From NCBI RefSeq assembly GCF_024701975.1, contig NZ_JANLNM010000001.1:1302001-1366000 (forward strand): 64,000 bases of DNA, given 5' to 3'. The position numbers and the translations under genes were made by a program. Positions within the stretch are counted from its first letter, which is position 1. The number at the start of each line of letters is the position of its first letter. The notes under the pieces are model-generated. The model was not told where the DNA came from and made no database searches. It saw only the letters and a program-made list of their open reading frames with translations. Positions 20,026 to 30,325 of the stretch are shown here, in pieces. The DNA is from Variovorax sp. ZS18.2.2 (GTDB taxonomy: Bacteria; Pseudomonadota; Gammaproteobacteria; Burkholderiales; Burkholderiaceae_C).

Positions 20026-20445
20026 TCAGAGGTAGGCGATCCAGCGCCCGCAGATGATGACAGCGAGCCAAAACCCCAAGGACAGAAGGCATTGCACCCT
20101 GGCGAACCGGTCCAGGGCCGCAACGCCGCTGCGGAAGTGGAACAGCACCGCGTTGGCGCCGGCCAGGGCGATCAGCAGCATCTTGATGCGAAAGGCATTG
20201 TTGGCGAGCAGCTCGTCGGGCTGGCCGGAGAACATTGTGAGCCCGGTGACCGCGCACAGGCCGAAGCCGGCGAGGGCGGGGCGCAGCGTCATGCGCGCCA
20301 GCAGCGGCGCGGGCAACTCGCGCCCCACGCCGAGGGCGCGCAGCTCGAACACGAAGAGCCCGCCGAACAGCAGTGCGATGCCGACGATATGCACCACCTC
20401 CAGCGCCGGGTAGGCCCAGGGGTGCGAGACGAGTCCGCTGAACAT
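20026..20445 (-). CDS. DUF6644-like integral membrane protein
   Basis: A 139-residue protein with about four membrane helices and little soluble sequence. HPWAYPALEVVHIVGIALLFGG near the N-terminus and FRIKMLLIALAGANAVLFH in the third helix carry histidines in or beside helices, reminiscent of small b-type-cytochrome-like or copper-handling membrane proteins, but no function is known. The gene ends 25 bp before the DUF6152 gene starts, on the same strand, and the two are probably cotranscribed. Confidence 0.7.
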   Translation of the reverse strand: MFSGLVSHPWAYPALEVVHIVGIALLFGGLFVFELRALGVGRELPAPLLARMTLRPALAGFGLCAVTGLTMFSGQPDELLANNAFRIKMLLIALAGANAVLFHFRSGVAALDRFARVQCLLSLGFWLAVIICGRWIAYL

Positions 20446-20572
20446 CGGCGCAGCTTAGCCGAAGGGCTTGCGGGCGCTGGCACTTTCCCTGGCACGGCAC
20501 AATCCAACGCACTATTTTTCGACCAGGCTGTAACCAGCCAGCCCGATGGCACGAACCACTGAAGGCAGCAGG

Positions 20573-21136
20573 ATGCAGATGAGCGACGCGGAAGCGGCGC
20601 TGCGGAGCCTGTTCCTTCGGGGCCTCGATGGCGACGCGAAGGCCTACCGCGAATTCCTGCAGAAACTCAGCGCGCACCTGCGCGCCTTTCTGGGCAAGCG
20701 CCTCTTTGGCTGGCCCGATGAAGTGGAAGACCTCGTCCAGGAATGCCTGCTCGCCATGCACAACCAGCGCCACACCTACCAGAGCGACCAGCCGTTGACG
20801 GCCTGGGTGCACGCCATTGCGCGCTACAAGATGATCGACCTCTTGCGCGCCAAGTCGGTCCGCGAAGACCTGCATGACCCGCTGGACGACGACCTCGCGG
20901 TGTTCGCCGAGTCGGCCACCGAGGCCAGCGACGCAAGGCGCGACCTGGGCGGCCTGCTCGAAACGCTGCCCGAACGCCAGCGCCTGCCGATCGTGCACGT
21001 GAAGATCGAGGGCCTCTCGGTCGCCGAGACCGCGAGCCTCACAGGCATGTCGGAGTCGGCGGTGAAGGTCGGCATCCACCGCGGGCTCAAGGCGCTGGCC
21101 GCGCGCTTCGGCCACAACTGGAGTGCTGCTGCATGA
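20573..21136 (+). CDS. ECF-type RNA polymerase sigma factor
   Basis: Alternative sigma factor of about 187 aa. Region 2 is [18 protein letters not shown] and [17 protein letters not shown]; region 4 is [22 protein letters not shown] with the helix-turn-helix [20 protein letters not shown]. It belongs to the group paired with NrsF/DUF1109 membrane anti-sigma factors, and that gene follows with a 4-bp ATGA overlap. Starts at 20546, 20573 and 20579 are possible; GAAGG 7 bp upstream favours 20573, while AGGA fits 20579. Confidence 0.92.
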   Translation: MQMSDAEAALRSLFLRGLDGDAKAYREFLQKLSAHLRAFLGKRLFGWPDEVEDLVQECLLAMHNQRHTYQSDQPLTAWVHAIARYKMIDLLRAKSVREDLHDPLDDDLAVFAESATEASDARRDLGGLLETLPERQRLPIVHVKIEGLSVAETASLTGMSESAVKVGIHRGLKALAARFGHNWSAAA

Positions 21137-21774
21137 AGACCGACGACCTGGTCGCGATGCTGGCGAACGGCCCCGTCGCTGTGCCGCGCCGCGCGACGAG
21201 CCGGCGGCTCTGGCTGGCGCTGCTGGTCGGCGTGCCGCTGTCCTTCGTCGTCCTGTTTGTCGAGTACGGATTGCGGCGCGACCTGGTGCAGGCCATGTTC
21301 TGGCCGATGTTCTGGGTCAAGGTGCTGTTCCCGCTGTGCATTGCGGCGGCCGGCTTCGTGATGGTGCAGCGGCTCGCGCGGCCCGGCGTCGAGGTGCGGC
21401 ATGCATGGGCCGGCGCGGTGTTGCCGGTGCTCGTGGTCTGGGCGCTGGCCGTCGTCGCGTGGTTCACCATGCCGGCTGAAGACCAGATGCCGTCGCTGAT
21501 GGGGCAGTCGTGGCGCATCTGCGCGGCGAGCATCGGGCTGATGGCGCTGCCGGTCTTTGTCGCCACGCTGGTGGCGCTCAGGGGGCTCGCGCCCACACAG
21601 CCCGCGCTGGCGGGCGCCGCGGCAGGTGCGCTCGCGGGCGGTGTCGGCGCTGCGGTCTACGCGCTGCATTGCATGGAGCTCACCGCGCCGTTCCTGGCGG
21701 TCTGGTACGTGAGCGGGATCGCGGTGCCGGTGCTGGTCGGTGCCGCGCTGGGTCCGCGCCTGCTGCGCTGGTAG
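21133..21774 (+). CDS. NrsF-type anti-sigma factor (DUF1109)
   Basis: Integral membrane protein (213 aa, six predicted helices) of the DUF1109/NrsF family, which hold ECF sigma factors at the membrane. It begins [13 protein letters not shown], the short cytosolic segment typical of the family before the first helix, and carries [15 protein letters not shown] near the C-terminus, where family members keep a conserved Cys. It is translationally coupled to the sigma gene, so it is the likely cognate inhibitor. Confidence 0.88.
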   Translation: MKTDDLVAMLANGPVAVPRRATSRRLWLALLVGVPLSFVVLFVEYGLRRDLVQAMFWPMFWVKVLFPLCIAAAGFVMVQRLARPGVEVRHAWAGAVLPVLVVWALAVVAWFTMPAEDQMPSLMGQSWRICAASIGLMALPVFVATLVALRGLAPTQPALAGAAAGALAGGVGAAVYALHCMELTAPFLAVWYVSGIAVPVLVGAALGPRLLRW

Positions 21775-21899
21775 CCCTTCGATGTCCCCTCGTGGGACAA
21801 ACCCTAGTCGGGGCTGAAATGTCGTTCCCATAACAGTCCGCAGAAAACGAAAGTAGTGGAATCGCGTCGCCTTTTTCCTCAAATAACGAAGGAGACGCG
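21775..21899. other. Intergenic region ahead of the DUF6351 gene
   Basis: It holds a 6-bp hairpin (TGTCCC-CTCGT-GGGACA, 21783-21799) without a T-run just after the anti-sigma stop, and an AAGGAG ribosome site before 21900. I could not identify a clear ECF promoter pair, although the upstream sigma factor makes one possible. Confidence 0.4.
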
Positions 21900-24263
21900 A
21901 TGCGAGACATTTACCGAGCGGGGCTCAGGGTCCTGGGCCTGTGTGTGTTGGCTTCCCTCATCAACTGCGGCGGCGACGGGGGAGGTGGCAGCGGCTTCGT
22001 GCCGATCGTGCCGCCATCGGGCAACGCGCCGCCCACGACCAACCCGCCTGGCGGACCTCCGGTGTCGGCGGTTGGCGAGCTGAAGATCCGCACGCTGTCG
22101 AACCGCGCCGACATGATCAGCGACGGCGATGCCTACATCGAGATCGTGCTGCCCGAGGGCAAGAGCGCGCTCGATCTCGCCGTGGACCTCGACGGCAAGG
22201 ACGTCTCTTCCGCCTTCGCCCTGCGCGCGAACGGCCGCGTGCTCGGCACAGTCACTGGCCTTCGCGTGGGCAGCAACACGCTCACCGCCACGCTCAAGTC
22301 CACGAAGACCGGCGCGAAGCTCGCCATCGAGAACTTCGGCCGCGGCGGCAACATCTTCGCGGGCACGCCGGTCCAGCCGTGGATCTGCGCGACGAAGGCC
22401 GGTTCGGTTGCAACGGTCGCGGTGCCCGGCACCGGCCTGTCGGCGAGCGTGACGACGCAGGTGAGCGGCCTCGATGCCGACCCCGTCGACGCCGACTGCA
22501 ACGCGCCCACCATCTACACCTACTACTACCAGCCCAAGGCCAAGGAGGGCACCGACTGCGGCCAGCAGCCCTTCGGCCCCTACGCCTGCTTCCTGCAGTA
22601 CGACCCCACCAAGCGCCCGAAGGACGCAGACATCGCGAACTTCACCACCGACCGCGGCGACACGGTGAAGGCCCTGCTGCGCGTGGAACTCGGCACCATG
22701 GGCCGCAGCGAATACCAGGTGGCGGTGTACTTCGACCCCGCCAAGCCCTGGACACCGTGGGAGCCGCAGAAGGGCTGGAACGGCAAGGTGCTCTGGAAGA
22801 TGGGCGCCTCGGCCTCGGGCAACCGCTTCCAGCAGAACCCGGGCACGGCGCTGTTCGACGACAACGCGTTGCGCGCCGGCTTCATGACGGTCAATTCGCA
22901 GCTCACGAACCACAACGACAACAACAACGAGTTCCTGGCGACCGAGAACATCATGATGGTCAAGGAGCACATCGTCGACACCTACGGCGAGATCCGCTTC
23001 ACCATGTCCGACGGCGGCTCGGGCGGCTCGATGATGCAGACCGTGCCGGCCTCGGTGATGCCGGGCCTGCTCGATGGCCTGCAGACCGGCTACAGCTACC
23101 CCGATGCGGTCACGACCTGGATCGAGACGCGCGACTGCGGCAATCTCTGGCGCTACTACGGCACCGGTCCGGGCACCGGCCTGTCGCAGGCGGCAAGGGC
23201 CGCCATCGAGGGCCATCCGACGGCCGACTACTGCACCAGCTGGGTCTATTCGTTCCTCGCGCCGCAGAACCCGGTGCAGTCCACCAACTGCGGACCGGGC
23301 TTTCCGGCGGCGCTGGTGTACGACCCGGTGCTGCGGCCCAATGGCGTGCGCTGCACCATCCACGACGTGATGACCGCGATCCTCGGCACCACCCAGCTCA
23401 ACGGCAACACCGTGCCCAACCTGCCGTACGACAACGCGGGCGTGCAGTACGGGTTGAAGGCGCTGCGCTCCGGCGCCATCACGCCCGAAGAGTTCGTGGC
23501 GCTCAACGAAGGCATCGGCAGCTGGGACGCGGACATGGTCTGGACGGGCGACAAGGCCGTCATTCCCGCAGTGCGCGCCCGGGCGCAGACCAGCGCCATG
23601 ACCGCGCTCTACCGCAGCGGCCTCGTCAGCTACGCGAAGAACCTCGCGAAGGTGCCGATCATCGACCTGCGGCCCGAGCTGGGCGCCGACATCCACATGG
23701 CCTGGCGCACCTTCGAGCAGCGCGCACGGCTGGATGCGGGCAACGGCGGGCACGACAACCACGTGGTGCTGGCAAGCGCGGCCGGCACCGGCGTCGCGCT
23801 CACCAAGCAGGCCTTCCTGATGATGGACCGCTGGCTGAGCGCCATGGAGGCCGACGCATCGAGCGACGCGAAGGAAAAGAAGGTCGTGAAGAACAAGCCC
23901 TCCGACGCAGTCGATTCCTGCATCGCGACCGCGGGCATGACCACGGCCGAGTTGGTGGACGTCGGCTTCACCACCTCCGCGTGCCCGGTGAGGCCTTACG
24001 AGTCGGTGCGCATCGTGTCCGGCGGGCCGCTGTCGGAAGACGTTTTCAAGTGCCAGTTGAAGCCGATCGACTTCGCATCGGCCGACTACGCCGGCATCCG
24101 CTTCACGGGCGGCCAGCAGGTTCGCTTGCAGGCGACCTTCCCCGATGGCGTGTGCAACTGGAGCAAGCCGGGCGTGGGGCAGGTGCCGTGGACGCCGACC
24201 ACCTTCCGCAACGGCCCCGGCGGGCAGGACATGCCGGCCGCGCCGGTGTCCGTGGCGTTCTGA
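21900..24263 (+). CDS. DUF6351 family exported protein (possible alpha/beta hydrolase)
   Basis: A 787-residue exported protein of DUF6351. The signal ends in LASLINCGG, close to a lipobox but with Asn before the Cys, so lipidation is doubtful. A Gly/Pro-rich linker (about 25-60) follows, then a beta-rich domain starting KIRTLSNRADMISDGD. A GxSxG-like site in DGGSGGSMMQ near residue 370 suggests a serine-hydrolase fold related to tannase/esterase families, but the acid and histidine cannot be placed securely. Many cysteines indicate periplasmic or extracellular disulfides. It lies 125 bp after the sigma/anti-sigma pair. Confidence 0.75.
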   Translation: MRDIYRAGLRVLGLCVLASLINCGGDGGGGSGFVPIVPPSGNAPPTTNPPGGPPVSAVGELKIRTLSNRADMISDGDAYIEIVLPEGKSALDLAVDLDGKDVSSAFALRANGRVLGTVTGLRVGSNTLTATLKSTKTGAKLAIENFGRGGNIFAGTPVQPWICATKAGSVATVAVPGTGLSASVTTQVSGLDADPVDADCNAPTIYTYYYQPKAKEGTDCGQQPFGPYACFLQYDPTKRPKDADIANFTTDRGDTVKALLRVELGTMGRSEYQVAVYFDPAKPWTPWEPQKGWNGKVLWKMGASASGNRFQQNPGTALFDDNALRAGFMTVNSQLTNHNDNNNEFLATENIMMVKEHIVDTYGEIRFTMSDGGSGGSMMQTVPASVMPGLLDGLQTGYSYPDAVTTWIETRDCGNLWRYYGTGPGTGLSQAARAAIEGHPTADYCTSWVYSFLAPQNPVQSTNCGPGFPAALVYDPVLRPNGVRCTIHDVMTAILGTTQLNGNTVPNLPYDNAGVQYGLKALRSGAITPEEFVALNEGIGSWDADMVWTGDKAVIPAVRARAQTSAMTALYRSGLVSYAKNLAKVPIIDLRPELGADIHMAWRTFEQRARLDAGNGGHDNHVVLASAAGTGVALTKQAFLMMDRWLSAMEADASSDAKEKKVVKNKPSDAVDSCIATAGMTTAELVDVGFTTSACPVRPYESVRIVSGGPLSEDVFKCQLKPIDFASADYAGIRFTGGQQVRLQATFPDGVCNWSKPGVGQVPWTPTTFRNGPGGQDMPAAPVSVAF

Positions 24264-24282
24264 CGTTCCGAGTTGGCAGCCC

Positions 24283-24990
24283 TCAACCGGGCTGGTTGTT
24301 CGGAAACCTCGACAGGCGCTGCCTGTCGAGCACGTTGATGTAGCCGTAGCCCGTCTTGATGAGCTGGGCCGCTTCGAGCTCGTGCAGCGCCGCGTTCACC
24401 CGCTGGCGCGACACGCCGACCATCCAGCCGATTTCTTCCTGGCTGATCTGCAGCGTGGCGTCGGTGTTCGGGTAGAGCACCGGATGGAACAGGCTCGCGA
24501 TGCCGCGCGCCACGCGGGCGGTGGGCTCCAGCAGCCGGTCGAACTTCACCGTGGCGATGAACTGGCTCAGCCGCTCGTTCAGGTGCGACAGCATGAAGTG
24601 GTTGAAGGGAACACTGCGGTCCAGCAGCCACGCGAAGGTGTCGCGCGGCAGGTGCAGCGTGGTGGTGGGGCGCGTGGCGGCGATCTCGTACTTGCGCTGC
24701 TCGACCTTGAGCAGCGAGCCTTCGCCGATCCAGCCGCCGGTGGCCACGCCGGTGAACATCACCGGCTTGCCGTCGGCCGAGGTGTCCTGCACACGGAGAA
24801 AGCCGCGGATCACGCCGATCCAGCTGTCGGCGATCTCGTTGCGCTGGCAGACGAATTCGCCCGGACCGTGCTCGCGCGTGAAGAGCGCCTTGTAGACCAC
24901 CTCGCGCTCGCTTTGCGTGAGTACGCGCGGCCAGATGCAGCGCTCCCAGAATTCGCTGACCTCCTTGTCCGGCAGCTTGCTGGTGGACAT
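24283..24990 (-). CDS. Crp/Fnr family transcriptional regulator
   Basis: DNA-binding regulator of 235 aa with an N-terminal cyclic-nucleotide-binding-like beta barrel (about 35-150, including GWIGEGSLLKVEQRKYEI) and a C-terminal winged helix with the recognition region SQEEIGWMVGVSRQRVNAALHELE. No Cys cluster typical of Fnr is present, and the phosphate-binding residues of cAMP-type Crp are not evident, so the effector is unknown. The ATG at 24990 lies 31 bp after the DUF853 gene stop on the same strand. It converges on the DUF6351 gene with 19 bp between stops. Confidence 0.9.
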   Translation of the reverse strand: MSTSKLPDKEVSEFWERCIWPRVLTQSEREVVYKALFTREHGPGEFVCQRNEIADSWIGVIRGFLRVQDTSADGKPVMFTGVATGGWIGEGSLLKVEQRKYEIAATRPTTTLHLPRDTFAWLLDRSVPFNHFMLSHLNERLSQFIATVKFDRLLEPTARVARGIASLFHPVLYPNTDATLQISQEEIGWMVGVSRQRVNAALHELEAAQLIKTGYGYINVLDRQRLSRFPNNQPG

Positions 24991-25021
24991 GCGGGTCGCC
25001 GCGTGTGTGCCGTTGTCGGCT

Positions 25022-26539
<1,518 letters not shown>

Positions 26540-26589
26540 GGGGTGCTCCGGGTCGTATCGAAGCGGGCAGTCTAATCAAGCGGCACTCC

Positions 26590-26595
26590 TATAAT
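26590..26595 (+). promoter_or_regulatory. Consensus -10 hexamer ahead of the aryl-polyene-type operon
   Basis: A perfect TATAAT lies 46 bp before the TTG start of the ACP gene in the 102-bp divergent gap. No good -35 hexamer is found at 16-18 bp spacing, so this may be an activator-dependent promoter. A strong AGGAGG ribosome site follows at about 26630. Confidence 0.45.
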
Positions 26596-26641
26596 CCACC
26601 GCCGCACGATAGGTTCAGGAAAAAGTTTTCAGGAGGTTTTT

Positions 26642-26953
26642 TTGTCATCGACTGCTCAGCCCCCCATTCCCGCCACTGGCGATGCGTCAGAACAGTCGCC
26701 GATCGAAAAAGAACTCGCCGTGCTGCTCGTGAACGCCCTCAATCTCGAGGTTGCGCCCGAGGACATCGTCCCCACCGAGCCGCTGTACGGCGAAGGTTTG
26801 GGCCTTGACTCCATCGACATCCTCGAAGTCGCGCTCGAAGTCTCGCGGCGCTACGGTTTCCAGCTGCGTTCGGACGACGAACGCAACCAGCAGATCTTCC
26901 AGTCGCTGCGCACGCTCGCGACCCACGTCGCCCAGCACCGCAGCGCTTCCTGA
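26642..26953 (+). CDS. Acyl carrier protein of the aryl-polyene-type operon
   Basis: Phosphopantetheine carrier, 103 aa. The attachment site is GLGLDSIDILE with Ser57. A 20-residue Pro/Ser-rich leader precedes the four-helix ACP fold, which is longer than housekeeping AcpP. The start is TTG at 26642, chosen for the perfect AGGAGG 6 bp upstream. It is the first of ten plus-strand genes and resembles ApeE/ApeF and XanC carriers. The next gene starts after a 3-bp gap. Confidence 0.92.
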   Translation: MSSTAQPPIPATGDASEQSPIEKELAVLLVNALNLEVAPEDIVPTEPLYGEGLGLDSIDILEVALEVSRRYGFQLRSDDERNQQIFQSLRTLATHVAQHRSAS

Positions 26954-26956
26954 CCC

Positions 26957-27601
26957 ATGTCACGATGGCGACTGGCGCTCCTGCTGCTGGTGGGAGTGGC
27001 CTATGCCGGCCTCTCTCACTGGATGACCCTGTTCCACGCTACCGAGCCGTGGGCGGTGGTGGTGCTTCTGGGGCCGCTCTGGCTCGCGGCCATGGGCATG
27101 GCGGCCAGCTGGTTCGGCCGCTGGGGCTTTGCCGTGGTGCTGGCACTGGGTATCGGCGGCTTCTCGCTGGTCTTCCTGGGTGAAGCGGGCGATCCGAACC
27201 GTCTCTATGTGCTGCAGCACGTGGGCATCAACGGCGCGCTGTGCGGCTGGTTCGGCTCCACGCTGCGCGGCCGCGGGCTGCCGCTGATCACGCAGTTCGC
27301 GCAGCGCGTGCATCCGCTCAAGGGGCACATGCTGTCCTACACGACGCATCTCACGCAGGTCTGGACCGTGTATTTCGCGGTGGTGGTCGTGTCGTCGATC
27401 GTGGTCTACCTGACGATGCCGTTCTCGGCCTGGTCGCTGCTGGCCAATGTGCTGTCGCCGCTCACGGTGGCGCTGCTTTTCGTGGGCGAGCACCTGGTGC
27501 GGTACAAGCTGCACCCCGAATTCGAGCGCACCCGGCTCGTTGATGCGGTGCGCGCTTTCTACGGCACCTCGACGATCGACAACGGCGCCGGCCCCCGGTG
27601 A
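26957..27601 (+). CDS. COG4648 membrane protein (ApeG-like)
   Basis: Integral membrane protein of 214 aa with about six helices and a hydrophilic C-terminus. It matches the COG4648 type that accompanies aryl-polyene clusters (ApeG-like): LYVLQHVGINGALCGWFGSTLRG in the middle, HMLSYTTHLTQVWTVYF, and the C-terminal HPEFERTRLVDAVRAFYG. Its molecular role is unknown; a part in the membrane assembly of the enzymes is plausible. It lies 3 bp after the ACP gene. Confidence 0.82.
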   Translation: MSRWRLALLLLVGVAYAGLSHWMTLFHATEPWAVVVLLGPLWLAAMGMAASWFGRWGFAVVLALGIGGFSLVFLGEAGDPNRLYVLQHVGINGALCGWFGSTLRGRGLPLITQFAQRVHPLKGHMLSYTTHLTQVWTVYFAVVVVSSIVVYLTMPFSAWSLLANVLSPLTVALLFVGEHLVRYKLHPEFERTRLVDAVRAFYGTSTIDNGAGPR

Positions 27602-27617
27602 CACAGGCGCAGCCCGC

Positions 27618-29330
27618 GTGACGACAGACTCCCACTTCCTGCCCCTGCTCGCGGACCGCGACCCCGACGCCCCCCTGGCCTGGCGCGCCGGCGTGCCCGT
27701 GAGCACCCGCCAGTTCCTGGCCGATGTGGCCCGCTTCGCGCCGGTGCTGCCGGCCGAAGGCCCCGCGGTCAACCTGTGCGTCGACCGCTATGCCTTTGCC
27801 GTGAGCCTTGGCGCCGCGCTTATGCGCGGCCATGCGAGCTTGCTGCCGCCCGATGCGCGGCCCGACACGCTGGCGCGGCTGGTCGAAAGCCATGGCACCC
27901 GGCTTTTCGCGCTCACCGACGACACGAAGCTTCAGACGCCGGGCATGCAGCGCGTGCTGATCGAAGACCGCTCCAGCCTCGAAGGGAATGCGAGCGCCAC
28001 CGTGCCCGCATTCGACGGCGCGATGCACGCCGCCAGCCTGCTCACCTCGGGCTCCACCGGCGCGCCGCAGCCGCATGCCAAGACCTGGCGCACGCTGGTG
28101 GGCGATGTGGCTGTCGCGGTCGAGCGGCTCTGCCGCGTGCTCGAGCGCCCCACGCTCGAAGGCCTGACGCTGGTCGCGACCGTGCCGGTGCAGCACAGCT
28201 ACGGGCTCGAATCGTCGGTGCTGCTGGCGATGCTGGGCGGCGCCGCTTTCGAAAGCGGACGGCCTTTCTTTCCGGCCGACGTGGCACAGACGCTGGCCTC
28301 GGTGCCGCGCCCGCGCGCGCTGGTGACCACGCCGTTCCATTTGAAGACGCTGCTGCTGTCGGGCATCGCGCTGCCGCCGGTGGATCTGATCCTCTCGGCC
28401 ACCGCGCCGTTGTCGCCGCAGCTCGCGCTCCAGGCCGAGCAGGCCATGGGTGCGGTGCTGCTCGAAATCTACGGCAGCACCGAATCGGGCCAGGTCGCCA
28501 CGCGCCGCACGACCGACAGCGAGATCTGGGAAAACTTCGGCCAGATCCGCGTGCATGCAGAGCCTGGCGAGGCCGATGGGCCCGAGCGCTTCATCTTCGA
28601 GGGCGACTTCCTGCCCGAGCCCACGCCCATGGCCGACGTGCTCGAACTGCTCGACGACCGGCGCTTTCGCCTGTTCGGCCGCGCGAACGACCTGATTCAC
28701 GTGGCCGGCCGGCGCAGTTCGCTGGCGCACCTGAACTACCACCTGAACAGCATTCCCGGCGTTGACGACGGCGCGTTCTGGCTGCCCGACGAGGTGGCCG
28801 ACGGCGTGGTGCGGCCGGTGGCCTTCGTGGTCGCGCCGACGTTGACTTCGGGCGCGATCATTGCCGCGCTGCGGCAGCGCCTCGAGGCGGTGTTCGTGCC
28901 GCGGCGCGTGGTGCAGGTGAAGTCTTTTCCGCGTGAAGGCACCGGCAAGCTCACGGTGCGGGCGCTGCGCGAGTTCGCGCTGGCGCAGCTCGCTGAAGAC
29001 GACACGCCGGTGAAGATCGCCCACACCGTGCCCGTCGACCATCCTTCCTTCGCTGGCCATTTCCCCGGCCAGCCGCTGTTGCCCGGTGCGCTGGTGCTGG
29101 CCGAGGTGATGGAAGCCATCCAGCGCGTGCCGGCGCTGGTCGCGCGTCTTGGAGTGAGCCCGACGCTCGCGGCGGCCAAGTTCCTCGCGCCCGTGCGGCC
29201 CGGGAGCGCGCTCTCCATCGAACTGCATCCGGAAGCCGGTGCGGGCCGCGGCGTACGTTTCGACGTGCGTTGCGACGGCGTGGTGGCTGTCAGCGGCCGC
29301 TGGACGGCTGTGCAAGAGTCGGCCCGATGA
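27618..29330 (+). CDS. AMP-dependent acyl/aryl-ACP ligase fused to a hotdog dehydratase (ApeH-ApeI-like fusion)
   Basis: A 570-residue fusion. Residues 1-450 are an adenylate-forming ligase: LTSGSTGAPQPHAK from 142, YGSTESG from 285, FGRANDLIHVAGRR, and the C-terminal catalytic Lys444 in GTGKL. Residues about 465-565 form a FabZ-type hotdog domain with DHPSFAGHFPGQPLLPG and catalytic-type His481. The ligase would load a starter acid on the ACP; the dehydratase would remove water from 3-hydroxyacyl-ACP. In enterobacterial clusters these are separate genes. The GTG at 27618 is 16 bp after the previous stop. Confidence 0.88.
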   Translation: MTTDSHFLPLLADRDPDAPLAWRAGVPVSTRQFLADVARFAPVLPAEGPAVNLCVDRYAFAVSLGAALMRGHASLLPPDARPDTLARLVESHGTRLFALTDDTKLQTPGMQRVLIEDRSSLEGNASATVPAFDGAMHAASLLTSGSTGAPQPHAKTWRTLVGDVAVAVERLCRVLERPTLEGLTLVATVPVQHSYGLESSVLLAMLGGAAFESGRPFFPADVAQTLASVPRPRALVTTPFHLKTLLLSGIALPPVDLILSATAPLSPQLALQAEQAMGAVLLEIYGSTESGQVATRRTTDSEIWENFGQIRVHAEPGEADGPERFIFEGDFLPEPTPMADVLELLDDRRFRLFGRANDLIHVAGRRSSLAHLNYHLNSIPGVDDGAFWLPDEVADGVVRPVAFVVAPTLTSGAIIAALRQRLEAVFVPRRVVQVKSFPREGTGKLTVRALREFALAQLAEDDTPVKIAHTVPVDHPSFAGHFPGQPLLPGALVLAEVMEAIQRVPALVARLGVSPTLAAAKFLAPVRPGSALSIELHPEAGAGRGVRFDVRCDGVVAVSGRWTAVQESAR

Positions 29331-30325
29331 AGCACACAGCCGTCGAAACGCGCGCCGTCAACGAGGCCGCGCAGTCTGCGCAACAAAAGAGCGGCTGGAC
29401 CCGGGCGCCCGAGCGCAGCAACATGCTGGCGCTGCGCTTCATCTGCCTGATGGCCCTGGTGTGCGGGCGCCACGTCACGCGGCTGCTGCTGCCGCCGATC
29501 AGTCTTTACTTCCTGTTGTTCGCGCCGGCGCCGCGCCGGCAGATCAAGCGCTACCTGTTCAGGGCCATCGGCCCGCATGCGGGCTGGGTCGATGGCTATC
29601 GGCTGCTGCACGCGTTCTCCTCGACGGTGCTCGACCGGGTGTACTTCCTGCGCGGGCGCATGGATCTCTTCAAGCTGACGATCGAAGGCAATGTCCCGCT
29701 CGAAACCGAGGCGGCCGAAGGGCGGGGCGCTTTCCTGCTCGGCGCGCACGTGGGCAGCTTCGAGGTCATGGGCGCTTGCAAGAATCAAAGGCACCAGAAG
29801 GGTCTGCGCCTGGCGATGCTGATGTACCCGGACAACGCGCAGCGCATCACCTCCATCCTCAACAACATCGCGGTGCCCGAGATGCGGCCCCACGTGATCG
29901 CGCTCGGCCGGCCGAATTCGATGCTCGCGCTGCGCGACTGGCTCGACGACGGTGGCCTGGGCGGCATGCTGGCCGACCGCACCCTGCCGGGCAGCGAAGA
30001 CCAACCCTCGCACCACCGCGGCAACAACATCGTGCTGCCGTTTCTCGGTCAACCTGCCACCTTCAACGACGGGCCGTTCCGGCTCGCGGCCCTGCTGCGC
30101 CGCAAGGTGTTCTTCATGGCCGGTCTTTATGGCGGCGGCGCTCGCTACGATGTTCGGTTCGATCCGCTGGCCGACTTCGCCGAGCCGGCGGTCGACGCCG
30201 CGGACCGCGAGCGGCGCATCCGTGCCGCGGTCGAGGCCTACGTCGCACGCCTGGAGGCGCTGTGCCGCGCTTATCCGTACAACTGGTTCAACTTTCATGA
30301 TTTCTGGCTCGAAGATGCGGCTTGA
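29327..30325 (+). CDS. LpxL/LpxM-like lysophospholipid acyltransferase
   Basis: Membrane-associated acyltransferase of 332 aa in the lipid A lauroyl/myristoyl transferase superfamily. A hydrophobic anchor (about 45-60) precedes the catalytic HxxxxE motif, His141 to Glu146 in GAHVGSFEVMG. Further family features are PHVIALGRPNS, a GGMLADRT segment and the final YPYNWFNFHDFW. In aryl-polyene systems such enzymes attach the polyene to its lipid partner. The ATG overlaps the ligase stop by 4 bp. Confidence 0.88.
   Translation: MKHTAVETRAVNEAAQSAQQKSGWTRAPERSNMLALRFICLMALVCGRHVTRLLLPPISLYFLLFAPAPRRQIKRYLFRAIGPHAGWVDGYRLLHAFSSTVLDRVYFLRGRMDLFKLTIEGNVPLETEAAEGRGAFLLGAHVGSFEVMGACKNQRHQKGLRLAMLMYPDNAQRITSILNNIAVPEMRPHVIALGRPNSMLALRDWLDDGGLGGMLADRTLPGSEDQPSHHRGNNIVLPFLGQPATFNDGPFRLAALLRRKVFFMAGLYGGGARYDVRFDPLADFAEPAVDAADRERRIRAAVEAYVARLEALCRAYPYNWFNFHDFWLEDAA

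Noticed and set aside
24284..24298. Hairpin CAACC-GGGCT-GGTTG near the DUF6351/Crp junction
   Set aside because: Short stem that lies inside the Crp gene 3' end and lacks a T-run.
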